This document shows positions 52,141 through 63,561 of a stretch of DNA of 64,000 bases, piece by piece (position 1 is the stretch's first letter; each line of letters begins with the position of its first letter). The position numbers were made by a program, and so were the translations under genes. The DNA is from Ramlibacter montanisoli (GTDB lineage: Bacteria; Pseudomonadota; Gammaproteobacteria; Burkholderiales; Burkholderiaceae_C): positions 372,001-436,000 of the forward strand of contig NZ_JABFCS010000001.1 in NCBI RefSeq assembly GCF_013087525.1. Direction: 5' to 3'. The notes under the pieces are model-generated. The model saw nothing but the letters and a program-made list of their open reading frames with translations. It did not search any database and was not told the DNA's origin.

Positions 52141-52197
52141 GGACCCCCGGCTGCGGGTTCACCCGCACCTGCGCTGCCCAAAGCGCGGGTCCCGCCT

Positions 52198-52213
52198 GGG
52201 CACAGGCCTTGCG
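52198..52213 (+). promoter_or_regulatory. Sigma-54 promoter of the PQQ alcohol dehydrogenase
   Basis: GGGCAC-N5-TTGCG fits the sigma-54 consensus TGGCAC-N5-TTGCW, with the invariant GG and GC separated by ten bases. It is about 65 bases before the ATG. Comparable sites precede the cytochrome and aldehyde dehydrogenase genes, which raises confidence that it is used. Confidence 0.6.
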
Positions 52214-52280
52214 CTGGAGGCCCGCCCGCGCTTTCGGAGCGCGCGGCGACTTCACGTCCATATCCACAGAGGAGACCTCC

Positions 52281-54017
52281 ATGCGCCTTCACGCCCTGTC
52301 CCTTGCCGCCCTGCTGGCGTTCACCCCCTTCGCCGGCCAGGCCGTCGTGACGGACCAGATGATCGGCGACGACGCCGCCAGCACCGGCGACGTGCTCACC
52401 TGGGGGCTCGGCACCCAGGGACAACGCTATTCCCCGCTGAAGCAGGTCAACACCCGCACGGTGTCGCGGCTGGTGCCGGCCTGGGCCTTCTCCTTCGGCG
52501 GCGAGAAGCAGCGCGGCCAGGAATCGCAGCCCGTCATCCACAAGGGCAAGATGTTCGTCACCGCTTCCTACTCCCGGCTGTTCGCGCTCGACGCGGCGAC
52601 CGGGCGCAAGCTGTGGCGCTACGACCACCGCCTGCCCGAGGGCATCATGCCCTGCTGCGACGTCGTCAACCGCGGCGCCGCCCTCTACGACAACCTGGTC
52701 ATCTTCAGCACGCTGGACGCGCAGCTGGTGGCGCTGGACCAGGACACGGGCGAAGTGGTGTGGAAGGAGAAGATCGACGACTACCGCGCCGGCTACTCCA
52801 GCACCGCCGCGCCGATCATCGCCGAGGGCCTGCTGCTCACCGGCGTCTCCGGCGGCGAGTTCGGCGTGGTCGGGCGGGTGGAGGCACGCGACCCGAAGAC
52901 GGGCCGGCTGGTGTGGACGCGGCCCACCGTCGAGGGCCACATGGGCTACACCTACGACGCCGACGGCAAGGAGAAGGAGAACGGCGTGTCCGGCGCCACC
53001 GGCGCCAGCTGGCCCGGGGACCTGTGGAAGACCGGGGGCGCGGCCACCTGGCTGGGCGGGAGCTACGACCGCAAGACCGGCCTGGCCTATTTCGGCACGG
53101 GCAACCCGGCGCCGTGGAACAGCCACCTGCGCAAGGGCGACAACCTGTACTCGTGCTCCACGGTCGCAATCGACGTGAAGACGGGCCAGATCCGCTGGCA
53201 CTACCAGGGCACGCCCAACGACGGCTGGGATTTCGACGGCGTCAACGAGTTCGTCACCTACGACGCGGGCGGCAGGCGCCTGGGCGGCAAGGCGGACCGC
53301 AACGGCTTCTTCTACGTGCTGGACGCGGTGACCGGCAAGCTGGAGAACGCGTTTCCCTTCGTCCGCAAGATCACCTGGGCCAGCGGCGTCGACCTGAAGA
53401 CGGGCCGGCCGCAGTTCGTGGCGGACAACCGCCCGGGCGACCCGACGGCAGGCGACGGCAAGAAGGGCCAGTCGGTGTTCTCCGCACCCTCCTTCCTCGG
53501 CGGCAAGAACCAGATGCCGATGGCCTACAGCCCCGACACCGGCTATTTCTACGTGCCCGCCAACGAATGGGGCATGGACATCTGGAACGAGCCCGTGGCG
53601 TACAAGAAGGGCGCGGCCTACCTCGGCGCCGGCTTCACGATCAAGCCCTTGCACGAGGACTACATCGGCGCGCTGCGCGCGCTCGATCCGAAGACCGGCC
53701 GCATCGTCTGGGAGGTGAAGAACAACGCGCCGCTGTGGGGCGGCGTGCTCACGACCGCCGGCAACCTGGTGTTCTGGGGCACGCCCGAGGGCTACCTGAA
53801 GGCGGCCGACGCGAAGACCGGCAAGGTCGTGTGGCAGTTCCAGACCGGCTCGGGCGTGGTGGCCCCGCCGGTCACCTGGAGCCAGGGCGGCGAGCAGTAC
53901 GTCGCGGTCGTCTCGGGCTGGGGCGGCGCCGTGCCGCTGTGGGGCGGCGAAGTCGCCAAGCGCGTGAGCTATCTCGAGCAGGGCGGCATGGTCTGGGTGT
54001 TCAAGCTGGCGCGCTAG
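52281..54017 (+). CDS. PQQ-dependent alcohol dehydrogenase, lanthanide (XoxF/PedH/ExaF) type
   Basis: This 578-residue periplasmic quinoprotein oxidises alcohols using PQQ and passes electrons to cytochrome c. A signal peptide ends near residue 21. The vicinal disulfide is Cys125-Cys126 (MPCCDVV), and probable metal ligands are Glu193 (SGGEFG), Asn275 (GTGNPAPWN) and catalytic Asp317 in WDFDGVNE. The extra Asp319, two residues after the catalytic Asp, is the mark of lanthanide-dependent enzymes; calcium enzymes have a small residue there. Ribosome binding site GAGGAG. No cytochrome domain is fused. Confidence 0.93.
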   Translation: MRLHALSLAALLAFTPFAGQAVVTDQMIGDDAASTGDVLTWGLGTQGQRYSPLKQVNTRTVSRLVPAWAFSFGGEKQRGQESQPVIHKGKMFVTASYSRLFALDAATGRKLWRYDHRLPEGIMPCCDVVNRGAALYDNLVIFSTLDAQLVALDQDTGEVVWKEKIDDYRAGYSSTAAPIIAEGLLLTGVSGGEFGVVGRVEARDPKTGRLVWTRPTVEGHMGYTYDADGKEKENGVSGATGASWPGDLWKTGGAATWLGGSYDRKTGLAYFGTGNPAPWNSHLRKGDNLYSCSTVAIDVKTGQIRWHYQGTPNDGWDFDGVNEFVTYDAGGRRLGGKADRNGFFYVLDAVTGKLENAFPFVRKITWASGVDLKTGRPQFVADNRPGDPTAGDGKKGQSVFSAPSFLGGKNQMPMAYSPDTGYFYVPANEWGMDIWNEPVAYKKGAAYLGAGFTIKPLHEDYIGALRALDPKTGRIVWEVKNNAPLWGGVLTTAGNLVFWGTPEGYLKAADAKTGKVVWQFQTGSGVVAPPVTWSQGGEQYVAVVSGWGGAVPLWGGEVAKRVSYLEQGGMVWVFKLAR

Positions 54018-54028
54018 CGCGCACGCGC

Positions 54029-54058
54029 TTGTGACAGCGGGAACACCCGCTGTCACAA
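54029..54058. promoter_or_regulatory. Perfect 13-bp palindrome between the dehydrogenase and pedF
   Basis: TTGTGACAGCGGG and CCCGCTGTCACAA form a perfect stem with a four-base loop. It starts 11 bases after the dehydrogenase stop and has no T run, so it is a weak terminator at best. It is 63-92 bases before the pedF sigma-54 promoter, so it may be an activator site, or serve both purposes. Confidence 0.5.
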
Positions 54059-54120
54059 CGTGGAGCAGTGCCGTCGATGTTTCCCCGCACCGGGATGGCG
54101 GCAACGGCAGCTTCCACGCA

Positions 54121-54136
54121 TGGCACATCGCTTGCG
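54121..54136 (+). promoter_or_regulatory. Sigma-54 promoter of the pedF-pqqU operon
   Basis: TGGCAC-ATCGC-TTGCG matches the sigma-54 consensus at every position except the last. It lies about 40 bases upstream of the pedF ATG and would drive pedF, the binding protein, pqqU, cytochrome b561 and the beta-propeller gene. Confidence 0.7.
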
Positions 54137-54176
54137 ATGAAAGCCCCGCGATCCCACCCCCACCGAGGAGACAGAC

Positions 54177-54650
54177 ATGACGAGACCCTTCCCCTGGCGC
54201 GCGCCCGTGCTGGCGCTCTTCACCCTGGCCGCGGCCGGCCTCGCGCACGCGCATGGCGACGTGACGCCGCAAGCCGTGGACACGCGCGAGCTGCCCGCCC
54301 TGGGCGACGACTGGCGCGACGAAAACCCGTACCGCGCCAACGGCGCGGCCGTGCGCATCGGCAGTTCCGCCTTCAACCAGAACTGCGCCCGCTGCCACGG
54401 ACTGGAAGCCGTGTCCGGCGGCATCGCGCCGGACCTGCGCCGCCTCGACAACGACTGCGCGGCGCAGCGCGACGCGCGCAGGAAGGCGGGCTGCGTGAAG
54501 GACAACGACCAGTTCTTCAGCACCACCGTGCGCAACGGCCGCACCCGCAACGGCGCCGTCTACATGCCTCCCTTCGCCGGCGTGCTCAGCCAGGAGGCGG
54601 TGTGGGCGATCAAGAGCTACCTCGAAACCCGCCGCGAGAGGCCGCTGTGA
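54177..54650 (+). CDS. pedF: Cytochrome c-550 (PedF type)
   Basis: The 157-residue periplasmic cytochrome has a signal peptide ending near AHAHG and the heme-binding CARCH (Cys70, Cys73, His74) in SAFNQNCARCHGLEAVSGGI. A likely Met ligand is in NGAVYMPPF. The stretches HGDVTPQAVDT and LSQEAVWAIKSYLE match PedF, the electron acceptor of quinoprotein alcohol dehydrogenases. Two extra cysteines (NDCAAQ and AGCVKD) may form a disulfide, also a PedF trait. It is the first gene after its sigma-54 promoter. Confidence 0.9.
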   Translation: MTRPFPWRAPVLALFTLAAAGLAHAHGDVTPQAVDTRELPALGDDWRDENPYRANGAAVRIGSSAFNQNCARCHGLEAVSGGIAPDLRRLDNDCAAQRDARRKAGCVKDNDQFFSTTVRNGRTRNGAVYMPPFAGVLSQEAVWAIKSYLETRRERPL

Positions 54651-55477
54651 GGCGCGCGTTCCTTCGACGTGGCGCCGCCGCCGCCCTGGCCCTCGCGCTG
54701 CCGGCGGCGCGGGCAGCGCAGGGTGGCGACTGGGCGCGGATCCGCCAGCGCGGCAGCCTGGTGGTCGGCCTCTACCAGGAGATGCCGCCCTTCCACGACG
54801 GCGGCCGCGGCATCGACGCGGACCTGGGGCGCGCGCTCGCGGCGGAGATGGGGCTGGGCTTCTCGGCCCTGCCGTTCGCGGCCGGCGAGAACATGGGCGA
54901 CGACCTGCGCAACATGGTGTGGAAAGGCCACTACCTTGGCTGGGGTCCGGCCGACGTCCTGCTGCACGTGCCGCTGGACCCGCCCCTGCTGCGCGACAAC
55001 CCGCAGGTCCGCGTGCTGGCGCCCTACTACCGCGAGCGCGTGCTGATCGCGTTCGACCGGCGCAGGCTGCCGGCGCTCGATGCCATCAGCGCGCTGCGCG
55101 GGCAGCCGGTGGCGGTCGCGGGCCTGTCACTGGCGGGCTGGCTGCTGATCGGGGCGGAAGGCGGCCTGCTGCGCGAGCACCTGCAGACGCGCATGGCCGA
55201 CGGCGTGGCGGCCGCGGCGGCGCTGCAGCGCGGCGAGGTCGTTGCCGCCGCGGGGCTGGCGTCGGAGCTCGAGTCCGTGCTGGGCGGCGACGAGCGTTTC
55301 GCGCTGCAGCCGCTGCCTTTGCCCCGCGCGCCGCGCGACGGTTGGGCCGTCGGCTGCGCCGTGCGGAAGGACGCGACCGAACTCGCCACCGGACTGCAGC
55401 AGGCGATGGCCGCGCTGCGCGCCGACGGCCGGCTGCAGGCGATCTTCCGCCGGCACCGCGTCGAGCCGCTGCTCTGA
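54647..55477 (+). CDS. Quinoprotein-associated periplasmic binding protein (MxaJ/XoxJ-like)
   Basis: This 276-residue solute-binding-fold protein has an N-terminal export signal with a twin-arginine-like start (RRAFLRRGAAAALALAL). Its binding-protein core includes LVVGLYQEMPPFHDGGRGID and LGWGPADVLLHVPLDP. Members of this family accompany PQQ dehydrogenases and help their maturation or electron transfer. No ABC transporter genes are nearby, which fits that role rather than transport. It begins with GTG overlapping the pedF stop. Confidence 0.85.
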   Translation: MRRAFLRRGAAAALALALPAARAAQGGDWARIRQRGSLVVGLYQEMPPFHDGGRGIDADLGRALAAEMGLGFSALPFAAGENMGDDLRNMVWKGHYLGWGPADVLLHVPLDPPLLRDNPQVRVLAPYYRERVLIAFDRRRLPALDAISALRGQPVAVAGLSLAGWLLIGAEGGLLREHLQTRMADGVAAAAALQRGEVVAAAGLASELESVLGGDERFALQPLPLPRAPRDGWAVGCAVRKDATELATGLQQAMAALRADGRLQAIFRRHRVEPLL

Positions 55478-55487
55478 AGGGGACGCC

Positions 55488-57592
55488 ATGACACCCCGAC
55501 GTTTCCTGCTGGCCGCGCTGCCGGCGGCACTGCTGCCGGTCGCCGTGGCCGCGCAGCCCAGCCTCGCACCCGTGGTGGTCACCGCCACCCGGGTCCCCGA
55601 CCGGCCGATCGACGTGCCGGGAGCCATAGACCGCGTCGACGTCCAGGAGGCCGGCGAGGGCAAGCTGCTGGTGAACATCTCGGAGCTGCTGGGGGGCGTG
55701 CCGGGCCTGCTGGCGCGCGACCGGCAGAACTTCGCGCAGGACGTGCAGCTGTCGGTGCGCGGCTTCGGCGCGCGCGCCAGCTTCGGCATCCGCGGCGTGC
55801 GGCTGTACGTGGACGGCATCCCGGCCACCTTGCCGGACGGGCAGGGCCAGATCTCGCACGTGGACCTCGCGTCCGCCGAGCGCATCGAGGTGCTGCGCGG
55901 GCCCTTCTCGGCCCTGTACGGCAACTCCTCGGGTGGCGTGCTGCAGGTGTTCACCGAGGAGGGCGAGGGTCCGCCGACGCTCAGCGCCGGCGCTGCCGTC
56001 GCCGCCGACGGCGTGCGGCGCTACTCCGCCAAGGCCAGCGGCGGCCTGGACTCCTTCGGCTACGTGGTGAGCGCGAGCCACTTCGAGACCGATGGCTTCC
56101 GCCGCCACAGCGCGGCACGCCGCGACCTCGCCAACGCCAAGCTGGCATGGCGGCAGGGCGACGGCCGCTGGACGCTGGTGGCCAACGGCGTGGACGTGCC
56201 CAGGGCCCAGGACCCGCTCGGCCTCACCCGCGCGCAGTTCGAGGCGGACCCGCGCGCCGTCGATGCGGCGGCGCTCGCCTTCGACACGCGCAAGAACTTC
56301 CGCCAGGCACAGCTCGGGCTCACGCACGAGCGGACCGTCGACGCACGCCACAGCCTGTCCCTGATGGCCTACGGCGGCACGCGCGACACGCAGCAGTTCC
56401 AGGCGATTCCCACGGGGTGCAGGCCAACGCGTTGCATCCCGGCGGGGTGATCCAGATCGGACGCGACTACCGCGGCCTGGACACGCGCTGGACCGTGCGG
56501 GACCCGCAGGCGGCGTGGCCCTTCAGCGTGGTGGCCGGCGTGGCCTACGACGAGATGGACGAGCACCGCCGGGGCTTCCAGAACTTCCTGGGTTCCACCA
56601 CCGGCGTGCAAGGCGCGCTGCGGCGCGACGAAGACAACCGCGCGAGCAGCTTCGACCAGTACCTGCAGGCGAGCCTCACGCCGGCGCCGCGCTGGCGGCT
56701 CGATGCGGGCGTGCGGCACAGCACCGTGCGCATGCGCAGCACCGACCGGTTCATCGCCGGGGCGAACCGCGACGACAGTGGCGCGACGCGCTTTTCCGCC
56801 ACGACACCGGTGGCGGCGGTCCTGTTCAAGGCGAGCCCCAGCGTGCACCTGTACGCCGCCGCGGGGCGCGGTTTCGAGACGCCGACCCTCAACGAACTGG
56901 CCTATCGCCCGGACGGCAGCGCCGGCCTGAACCCCGCGCTGCAGCCGGCGCGCAGCCGCAACCTGGAAGTGGGCGCCAAGGGCCGCTTCGGTGCCCACGA
57001 GGTCGACCTCGCCGTCTTCGACACCCGCACCCGCGACGAGATCGTGACCTTGCGCAACAGCGGCGGCCGCGCGAGCTTCGGCAACGCGGGGCGCACGCGG
57101 CGCCACGGCGCCGAGCTCTCCTGGTCCGCTCGCTTCGCCGGCGACGGCCGGGTGCAGCTGGCGCTCGCGCACCTGGATGCGCGCTACCGAGAGAGCTTTC
57201 GCACCTGCACCGCGAGCCCCTGCACCGTGCCCAACGTCATCGTTCCGGCGGGCAACCGCATCCCCGGCGTGGCGGATCGCAGCGCCTATGCGGCCGTGGG
57301 CTGGTCGCCGCCGGCCGGCTGGCGCGGCAGCGTCGAAGTGCGCGCACTGGGCCGGGTGCCGGTGAACGACCTCAACACCGACGCGGCGGGCGGCTTCGCC
57401 ACCGTCGGCGCGAGCGTCGGCTATGCGGGACGCGCCGGGCGCTGGGACTGGAGCGCGTTCGTGCGCGGCGACAACCTGGCCGACCGCCGCTACGCCGGCT
57501 CGGTGATCGTCAACGAGGGCAATGCCCGCTACTTCGAGCCGGCGGCCGGGCGCACCTGGCTCGTCGGCTTCAACGCTGCCCTGAGGTTCTGA
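55488..57592 (+). CDS. pqqU: TonB-dependent receptor, PQQ importer PqqU (YncD)-like, frame broken
   Basis: The receptor of about 701 residues has a signal peptide, a TonB-box region (SLAPVVVTATRV), a plug and a 22-strand-type barrel. Many stretches match E. coli YncD/PqqU as I remember it: LYVDGIPATLPDGQGQ, VLRGPFSALYGNSSGGV, GRGFETPTLNELAYR, GSVIVNEGNARYFEP. One C is missing near 56415; repair gives QAIPHGVQANALHPGGVIQI. PqqU brings PQQ across the outer membrane, and here it is encoded beside the PQQ enzyme that needs it. Confidence 0.88.
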
Positions 57593-57594
57593 CC

Positions 57595-58124
57595 ATGCGC
57601 AAGTACGACCCCGTCGCCGTGGCCCTGCACTGGGCCATCGGCCTGGCCCTGATCGGCCAGATCGCCTTCGGCTTCCTGCTCGACGACCTCGCCCCCGCGG
57701 CACGCCGGCCCGCGCCGGCGTGATCAACCTGCACAAGTCCCTCGGGCTGGTGCTGCTGGCGCTGGTCGCCGCCCGGCTCGGCTGGCGGCTGGCGCACCGG
57801 CCGCCGCCCTGGCCGCCCGCCATGCCGCGCTGGCAGCGAGGCGCGGCGGAGTGGGGGCACCGCGCGCTGTACGCCTGCATGCTGCTCATGCCGCTGTCCG
57901 GGTACGTGGCATCCAACTTCAGCCGGCACGGCGTGAAGTTCTTCGGGCTCGCGCTAGCGCCCTGGGGGCCCGACCTGCCCGCCGTCTACCGCTTCCTCGT
58001 CGGCGTGCACGACGCCACCGCAGTCCTCTTCGCCGTCCTCATCGCCGGCCACATCGCCGCTGCCGCCTGGCACCGGCGGCACGGCGCGGCCCTGGCATCC
58101 CGCATGAACTGGAGTTCCCCATGA
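57595..58124 (+). CDS. Cytochrome b561-family membrane protein, frame broken
   Basis: The 176-residue product has four membrane helices with conserved heme-binding histidines (VALHWAIG, NLHKSLGLV, GVHDATAVLF, AGHIAAAAWH). Near 57708 one C is missing in CGGCCCGCG; repair joins ARRP to RAGVINLHKSLGL. In this operon it may pass electrons between the periplasmic cytochrome and the quinone pool. The start is two bases after the pqqU stop, and its stop overlaps the beta-propeller start. Confidence 0.85.
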
Positions 58125-59067
58125 AGCGAATCACCGTCCTCTTCGCCGCCTTCGCCGCCTTCGCTGCCTTCGGCGCCTGCGCGGCCCCCTTCGCCTACGT
58201 GCCCAACGAAGGCTCCGGCACCCTGAGCGTGATCGACACCGCGACCGACCAGGTGGTGGGCGAGATCCCCGCCAGCGGCAAGCCGCGCGGCACGGTGGTC
58301 GACCCGAAGGGACAGATGGCCTACGTCAGCGAACAGACGGGCAACCGCCTGCTGGTGGTGGACCTGGCGCAGCGCCGCGTCGCCGCGGAGGTGGTGCTGG
58401 GCGAGTCGCCGGAAGGCCTGGGCCTGTCTCCCGACGGCAGCCTGGTGGCCGCCGCCGTGGAGGAGGGCAACGAGGTCCTGTTCATCGACACCCGCACGCG
58501 CAGGAAGGCCTTCTCGGTGCGCGTGGCCGGCAGGAACCCGGAACATGCGGTGTTCTCGCCGGACGGCAGGCTGGTGTTCGTGAGCGCGGAGGAGGGCGCG
58601 GCGGTCGACGTGATCGACGTCGGTGCCCAGCGGCAGGTGGCGCAGGTCCCGGTGGGCGCGCGCCCGCGGGGCATCGGGTTCTCGCCGGACGGCCTGCGCG
58701 CGTACGTCGCGGCCGAACTGGCCGACGAGGTCTACGTCGTCGACGTCCCGCGGCTGGCGGTGCTGGGCCGCGTCAAGGCGGGCGTGCGCAGCAACGGCAT
58801 CGCCGTGCATCCGGATGGCAAGCGGGTCTACGTGTCCAACGGCGGCGCGGCCTCGGTCTCCGTCATCGACGCGCAGACCCTCCAGGTGAAGGCCACCATC
58901 GGCGTCGGCCAGCGGCCCTGGAACATGGCGCTGTCGCCGGACGGCAGGAAGCTCTCTACGTCGCCTGCGGCCGCTCCGGCGTGGTCTCGGTGATCGACAC
59001 CGAACGGGAAGTGAAGGTCGGCGACATCGCGGTCGGCAAGCTGCCCTGGGGCGTCGCCATCCGCTAG
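58121..59067 (+). CDS. PQQ-dependent catabolism-associated YVTN beta-propeller protein, frame broken
   Basis: This exported protein of about 314 residues has a signal peptide (FAAFAAFAAFGACA) and seven or so YVTN-type blades (FAYVPNEGSGTLSVIDTATD, MAYVSEQTGNRLLVVDLAQR, AYVAAELADEVYVVDV). Near 58953 the run CTCTCTAC carries two extra bases (or lacks one); repair gives DGRKLYVACGRSGVVSVID and ends LPWGVAIR. Proteins of this type recur beside PQQ alcohol dehydrogenases, but their role is unknown. It converges on the regulator gene with a 17-base gap. Confidence 0.85.
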
Positions 59068-59084
59068 CGCAGGCGTCCAGGGTG

Positions 59085-61112
<2,028 letters not shown>

Positions 61113-61209
61113 GGCGGCCGTCCTTTCACGGGATGGATGAACTATCTGCCCGGGCGGAGCCGCGCGCATCGCGAAATTCCCTGAACTTTCGTTTGCGGGA
61201 AGAAGGTGC

Positions 61210-61251
61210 GCGGCCCGCGAGTGCGCCAAATTGGCACAGTTCGCGGGCCGC
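61210..61251. promoter_or_regulatory. Large palindrome upstream of the activator gene
   Basis: GCGGCCCGCGA and TCGCGGGCCGC are perfect 11-bp arms enclosing a second inverted repeat, GCCAAATTGGC. It lies in the 197-base gap between the aldehyde dehydrogenase stop and the activator start. No T run follows on either strand, so an operator or weak terminator is possible. The rest of the gap shows nothing I can name. Confidence 0.45.
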
Positions 61252-61309
61252 CATTTGATCCAGCGCAAGGACGCCCGGCAATCGCCGGCCGGCCGGGCGC
61301 TGCGAGCCG

Positions 61310-62830
61310 TCAGAAGAAGCCGAGGGCCTGCTCGCTGTAGCTCACCAGCATGTTCTTGGTCTGCTGGTAATGGTCGAGCATCATCTTGTGCGTTTCGCGG
61401 CCGATGCCGGACTGCTTGTAGCCGCCGAAGGCCGCATGCGCGGGGTACGCGTGGTAGCAGTTGGTCCAGACGCGGCCCGCCTGGATGCCGCGGCCCATGC
61501 GGAAGGCGGTGTTCATGTCGCGCGTCCACACGCCCGCCCCCAGCCCGAACAGCGTGTCGTTGGCGATGGCCAGCGCCTCCGCCTCGTCGCGGAAGGTGGT
61601 CACCGACACCACCGGACCGAAGATCTCCTCCTGGAAGATCCGCATCTTGTTGTGGCCCTTGAACACCGTGGGCTTGACGTAGTAGCCGCCCTTGAGGTCG
61701 CCGGGCAGCTCGTTGCGTTCGCCGCCCGCCAGGCACTGCGCGCCTTCCTGGCGGCCGACGTCCAGGTAGCCCAGGATCTTCTGCAGCTGCTCGTGGGAGG
61801 CCTGGGCGCCGATCATGGTGGCCGGGTCGAGCGGGTTGCCCTGCACGATGGCCGCCACGCGCTTGAGCACCCGCTCCATGAAGCGCTCGTAGATCGACTC
61901 GTGGACCAGCGCGCGCGAGGGGCAGGTGCACACCTCGCCCTGGTTGAGCGCGAACATCACGAAGCCCTCGATCGCCTTGTCCAGGAAGCCGTCGTCCCGC
62001 GCCATGACGTCGGGGAAGAAGAGGTTGGGCGACTTGCCGCCCAGCTCCAGGGTGACGGGGATCAGGTTCTGGCTGGCGTACTGCATGATGAGCCGGCCGG
62101 TGCCGGTCTCGCCGGTGAAGGCGATCTTGGCGATGCGCTTGCTGCTGGCGAGCGGCTTGCCCGCTTCGAGGCCGAAGCCGTTGACGACGTTCAGCACGCC
62201 AGGGGGCAGCAGGTCGCCGATCACCTCCATCAGCACGAGGATCGACGCGGGCGTCTGCTCCGCCGGCTTGAGCACCACGCAGTTGCCGGCCGCGAGCGCC
62301 GGCGCCACTTTCCACGCCGCCATCAGCAGCGGGAAGTTCCACGGGATGATCTGGCCGACGACGCCCAGGGGCTCGTGGAAGTGGTAGGCCATGGTGTCGC
62401 GGTCGATCTCGCCCACCGTGCCTTCCTGCGCCCGCACGCAGGCGGCGAAATAGCGGAAATGGTCGATCGCCAGCGGCAGGTCGGCGGCGCGCGTCTCGCG
62501 GATCGGCTTGCCGTTGTCCCAGGTCTCGGCCGTGGCCAGCAGGTCCAGGTTCTGCTCCATCCGGTCGGCGATGCGCAGCAGGATGTTGGCGCGCTCCGTG
62601 CCGGACGTGGCGCCCCAGCGCGCGCGGGCGGCATGGGCGGCGTCGAGCGCGCGCTCGACGTCTTCGGCGGTGGAACGCGGGATCTCGCAGAACGCCTGGC
62701 CGGTCACGGGCGTGACGTTCTCGAAGTATTCGCCCTTGGCGGGGGCCACCCATTCGCCGTTGATGTAGTTGCCGTAGCGCTTCTTGAAGCTGACGGGAAA
62801 GCCGAAGCGGCCGGGTTCGAGCATGTCCAT
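61310..62830 (-). CDS. NAD-dependent aldehyde dehydrogenase (AcoD/ExaC-like)
   Basis: The 506-residue enzyme would oxidise the aldehyde produced by the quinoprotein. Motifs are the catalytic Glu in [14 protein letters not shown], catalytic Cys in [16 protein letters not shown], and [20 protein letters not shown]. The ending [20 protein letters not shown] resembles acetaldehyde dehydrogenases of the AcoD/ExaC group. The chosen ATG ([20 protein letters not shown]) has a GGAG site upstream; a much longer open frame upstream would swallow its promoter. It is divergent from the BON-domain gene. Confidence 0.93.
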   Translation of the reverse strand: MDMLEPGRFGFPVSFKKRYGNYINGEWVAPAKGEYFENVTPVTGQAFCEIPRSTAEDVERALDAAHAARARWGATSGTERANILLRIADRMEQNLDLLATAETWDNGKPIRETRAADLPLAIDHFRYFAACVRAQEGTVGEIDRDTMAYHFHEPLGVVGQIIPWNFPLLMAAWKVAPALAAGNCVVLKPAEQTPASILVLMEVIGDLLPPGVLNVVNGFGLEAGKPLASSKRIAKIAFTGETGTGRLIMQYASQNLIPVTLELGGKSPNLFFPDVMARDDGFLDKAIEGFVMFALNQGEVCTCPSRALVHESIYERFMERVLKRVAAIVQGNPLDPATMIGAQASHEQLQKILGYLDVGRQEGAQCLAGGERNELPGDLKGGYYVKPTVFKGHNKMRIFQEEIFGPVVSVTTFRDEAEALAIANDTLFGLGAGVWTRDMNTAFRMGRGIQAGRVWTNCYHAYPAHAAFGGYKQSGIGRETHKMMLDHYQQTKNMLVSYSEQALGFF

Positions 62831-62903
62831 GCGGGTATCTCCATGTTGGCGCCCCATCGTCGAAAGCAGCCGGGGCAGGAAAGGGGTGCTGCGGAGCGAC
62901 GCG

Positions 62904-62920
62904 TTGCGAGCGGCGTGCCA
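62904..62920 (-). promoter_or_regulatory. Sigma-54 promoter of the aldehyde dehydrogenase
   Basis: On the minus strand TGGCAC-GCCGC-TCGCA keeps the invariant GG and GC ten bases apart, with one mismatch in the -12 element (TCGC for TTGC). It lies about 75 bases before the ATG. A 251-base divergent gap separates this gene from the BON-domain gene. Confidence 0.65.
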
Positions 62921-63081
62921 ACCCGGTCCGATGGCCTTGCGGGCGCGCCGCACGAGGGCAAACACCGAGCGCGGGCAGGCGCGAGTGCTCCAGCGCGGGA
63001 CAGTCGGCCGGCGCAGTGTGCCGGGGAGATCGCCGCGGGCGCTTGCCGCGGGCGCGGTTCCGCGCGAGGATCGCGCCCTCT

Positions 63082-63561
63082 ATGCGACGCGCGGCCTGGC
63101 TGCTCTTGACGGTGCTCGCGGCGGCTTCGGCAAGCGCCGAGCAGCGCCGCAACGCCTTCGGCGACCCCTTCCTGCAGGTGAGCTCCGCGCTCGCGGGCTG
63201 CCCCGTGCCGCGCCCTCCCGGCTACACCGAGGAGGAAGTCCGCCAGCAGGCCCACGTGCGCTCCCAGCATGGCACCAGCTGCTACCGCGTCGGCCGCTGC
63301 CGGCTGCCGAACTCGTATCTCTACGACAAGGAGATCATCCCGCGCGTGCATCAATACATCCGCATGGACGGGCGCTTCGACGACACCACCGTGTGGGTGC
63401 TGGGAGAGCGGAGGATCGTCACGCTCATGGGCTGCGTGCGGACGAAGGAGCAGTCCGAGCAGATGGAAAAGGCGGTGCTGCTGGTGGACGATGTCATGGG
63501 CGTGGTCAACCTGCTGATGGTGGGCACGCGCGGCAAGCCCGGGTACGCTGTCGCTCCATGA
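63082..63561 (+). CDS. Exported BON-domain protein
   Basis: The 159-residue product has a signal peptide (MRRAAWLLLTVLAAASASA). Its mid-region has four cysteines (AGCPVP, TSCYRV, GRCRLP, MGCVRT). The C-terminal BON domain (DDTTVWVLGERRIVTLMGCV, QMEKAVLLVDDVMGVVNLLM) is of the kind that binds phospholipid or other surfaces. The ATG at the signal peptide is preferred over one 22 codons upstream. The stop overlaps the next start (ATGA). Confidence 0.75.
   Translation: MRRAAWLLLTVLAAASASAEQRRNAFGDPFLQVSSALAGCPVPRPPGYTEEEVRQQAHVRSQHGTSCYRVGRCRLPNSYLYDKEIIPRVHQYIRMDGRFDDTTVWVLGERRIVTLMGCVRTKEQSEQMEKAVLLVDDVMGVVNLLMVGTRGKPGYAVAP

Noticed and set aside
62831..62965. Upstream extension of the aldehyde dehydrogenase to an ATG at 62965.
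   Set aside because: The extension is Arg-rich and unconserved and would run through the sigma-54 promoter. The ATG at 62830 has a GGAG site and starts the conserved sequence.
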